Positions 5,680 to 6,186 of a DNA stretch of 6,186 nucleotides are shown piece after piece (position 1 is the first letter of the stretch; each line of letters opens with the position of its first letter). Made by a program: the position numbers and the translations under genes. This stretch comes from Vulcanimicrobiota bacterium (GTDB lineage: Bacteria; Vulcanimicrobiota; Vulcanimicrobiia; Vulcanimicrobiales; Vulcanimicrobiaceae). The stretch spans positions 1-6,186 of the forward strand of contig JAFAHB010000179.1 in NCBI GenBank assembly GCA_019237435.1, given 5' to 3'. The notes below the pieces were generated by a model. It did not search any database. It saw only the letters and a list, made by a program, of their open reading frames with translations, and was not told where the DNA came from.

Positions 5680-5695
5680 CCAATGAGAACATTGG
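5680..5695. promoter_or_regulatory. Perfect 16-bp inverted repeat over the pdxS -35 region (operator candidate)
   Basis: CCAATG (5680-5685) and CATTGG (5690-5695) are perfect 6-bp arms separated by AGAA. Relative to the extended -10 at 5664-5672 the site covers the -35 position, where a dimeric regulator would act. It also lies 6 bp downstream of the stop codon of the neighbouring gene, so it could instead be part of a weak hairpin at that gene's 3' end, but it has no U-tract. The regulator is unknown; no regulator gene is present in the window. Confidence 0.45.
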
Positions 5696-5701
5696 TGACG
5701 C

Positions 5702-6186
5702 TTATGGGATTCTTTGCGCGGTCGGCGGTTTGGGCAGCCGCGGTCGTCGCAGCGCGGGCGCCGGCGGCAACCGGTTGGTGCCGAAGCCGAACGGGCGGGC
5801 GACGATCCGATAGTCGAAGCCGACGCTCGAATGTCCACGCTGCACTTCGCGCACGTCGAAGCCGGAGGGACTCTTCGAGCTGACGTAAAGTCCACGCGTG
5901 TCGCCCAGCGGCGTCAGGAAAACGTAGTACGGCCGGCTGCGATCGATCGTTGACGCGAAACCGGCGTCAATCGGTACGCTGGCCGCGCCGTCGACCAAAC
6001 GCGCCGTTCCAACGTCTTCAATTGTTGCCGACGTCGATTCCGAGGCGTATGCGATGACATGGCCGCCGCTGCTCGTTCGCTGGCGTGTTTGCGAATTTAC
6101 TCCGCCGATGATCGTTCCGGTACACTTGAGGTTACCTGCGTAGTCTACGAGGCACTTTCCCGCTGACCCCGCCGCAACAAGAGGTA
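5702..6186 (-). CDS. C-terminal part of a large probably exported hypothetical protein, runs off right edge
   Basis: The frame is open from the right edge to a TAA at 5704-5702, showing 160 residues with no internal stop; the start is beyond the window. An internal TTG at 5998 is not needed as a start because coding clearly continues upstream. The visible part opens with a Gly/Thr-rich segment containing two cysteines ([15 protein letters not shown]) and TIIGG, then a Ser/Thr-rich linker. A compact C-terminal domain follows: [51 protein letters not shown] and [11 protein letters not shown], and a basic Pro-rich tail. This 'PLGD..GLYV..K...GF.VRE......FDYRIVA' pattern is, as I recall, common at the C-termini of large repeat-containing hypothetical proteins of soil bacteria, where it resembles a surface or fibre-like module. 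The function is unknown and the location is inferred. Confidence 0.75.
   Translation of the reverse strand, partial: PLVAAGSAGKCLVDYAGNLKCTGTIIGGVNSQTRQRTSSGGHVIAYASESTSATIEDVGTARLVDGAASVPIDAGFASTIDRSRPYYVFLTPLGDTRGLYVSSKSPSGFDVREVQRGHSSVGFDYRIVARPFGFGTNRLPPAPALRRPRLPKPPTAQRIP

Overview
The window carries dense, G+C-rich bacterial chromosomal sequence, with almost all genes on the minus strand. It looks like housekeeping and conserved-hypothetical territory. I see no transposase, integrase, CRISPR array, tRNA or rRNA. The mixture is DXP-independent vitamin B6 synthesis (PdxS/PdxT), a biosynthetic-type Orn/Lys/Arg decarboxylase, a DUF1844-like protein and an HNH protein that opens with a 'VLVLNSTYEALNV'-type N-terminus. 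This would fit an uncultured soil lineage such as Candidatus Eremiobacterota (WPS-2), but that placement is a weak inference from gene style, not a demonstrated assignment.

Layout, left to right. At 1-105 (-) lies the first 35 codons of a gene that runs off the left edge, possibly an R3H/SpoIIIAA-like ATPase. At 172-1704 (-) is a complete fold-type-I PLP decarboxylase. Divergent from it, with only 14 bp between the starts, is a class I SAM methyltransferase (1719-2549, +). Convergent with the methyltransferase and overlapping its 3' end by 58 bp is a conserved hypothetical protein with an Ada-like HRPCxxC motif (2492-3136, -). That gene follows 17 bp behind an HNH endonuclease-family gene (3154-3684, -). 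A structured 145-bp intergenic stretch holds a strong 10-bp inverted repeat. A clear rho-independent terminator (3814-3840, -) then closes the operon pdxS-pdxT-DUF1844-like gene (5657 down to 3830, -). The right edge (5702-6186, -) is the C-terminal part of a larger, probably exported protein of unknown function.

How the genes work together. PdxS and PdxT form the PLP synthase that makes pyridoxal 5'-phosphate from ribose 5-phosphate, glyceraldehyde 3-phosphate and glutamine-derived ammonia. The decarboxylase at the left needs PLP, though nothing shows that the two are linked in regulation.

The most interesting signals are regulatory. A widespread palindromic repeat (the type that translates as 'FDRLRMT' or 'LSLSKD') fills the pdxS-pdxT gap and supplies and sequesters the pdxT start codon. 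A perfect inverted repeat sits on the pdxS promoter, whose extended -10 lies so close to the ATG that the mRNA may be leaderless. The operon terminator is built partly from the last codons of the DUF1844-like gene. I did not find a convincing new multi-gene system.
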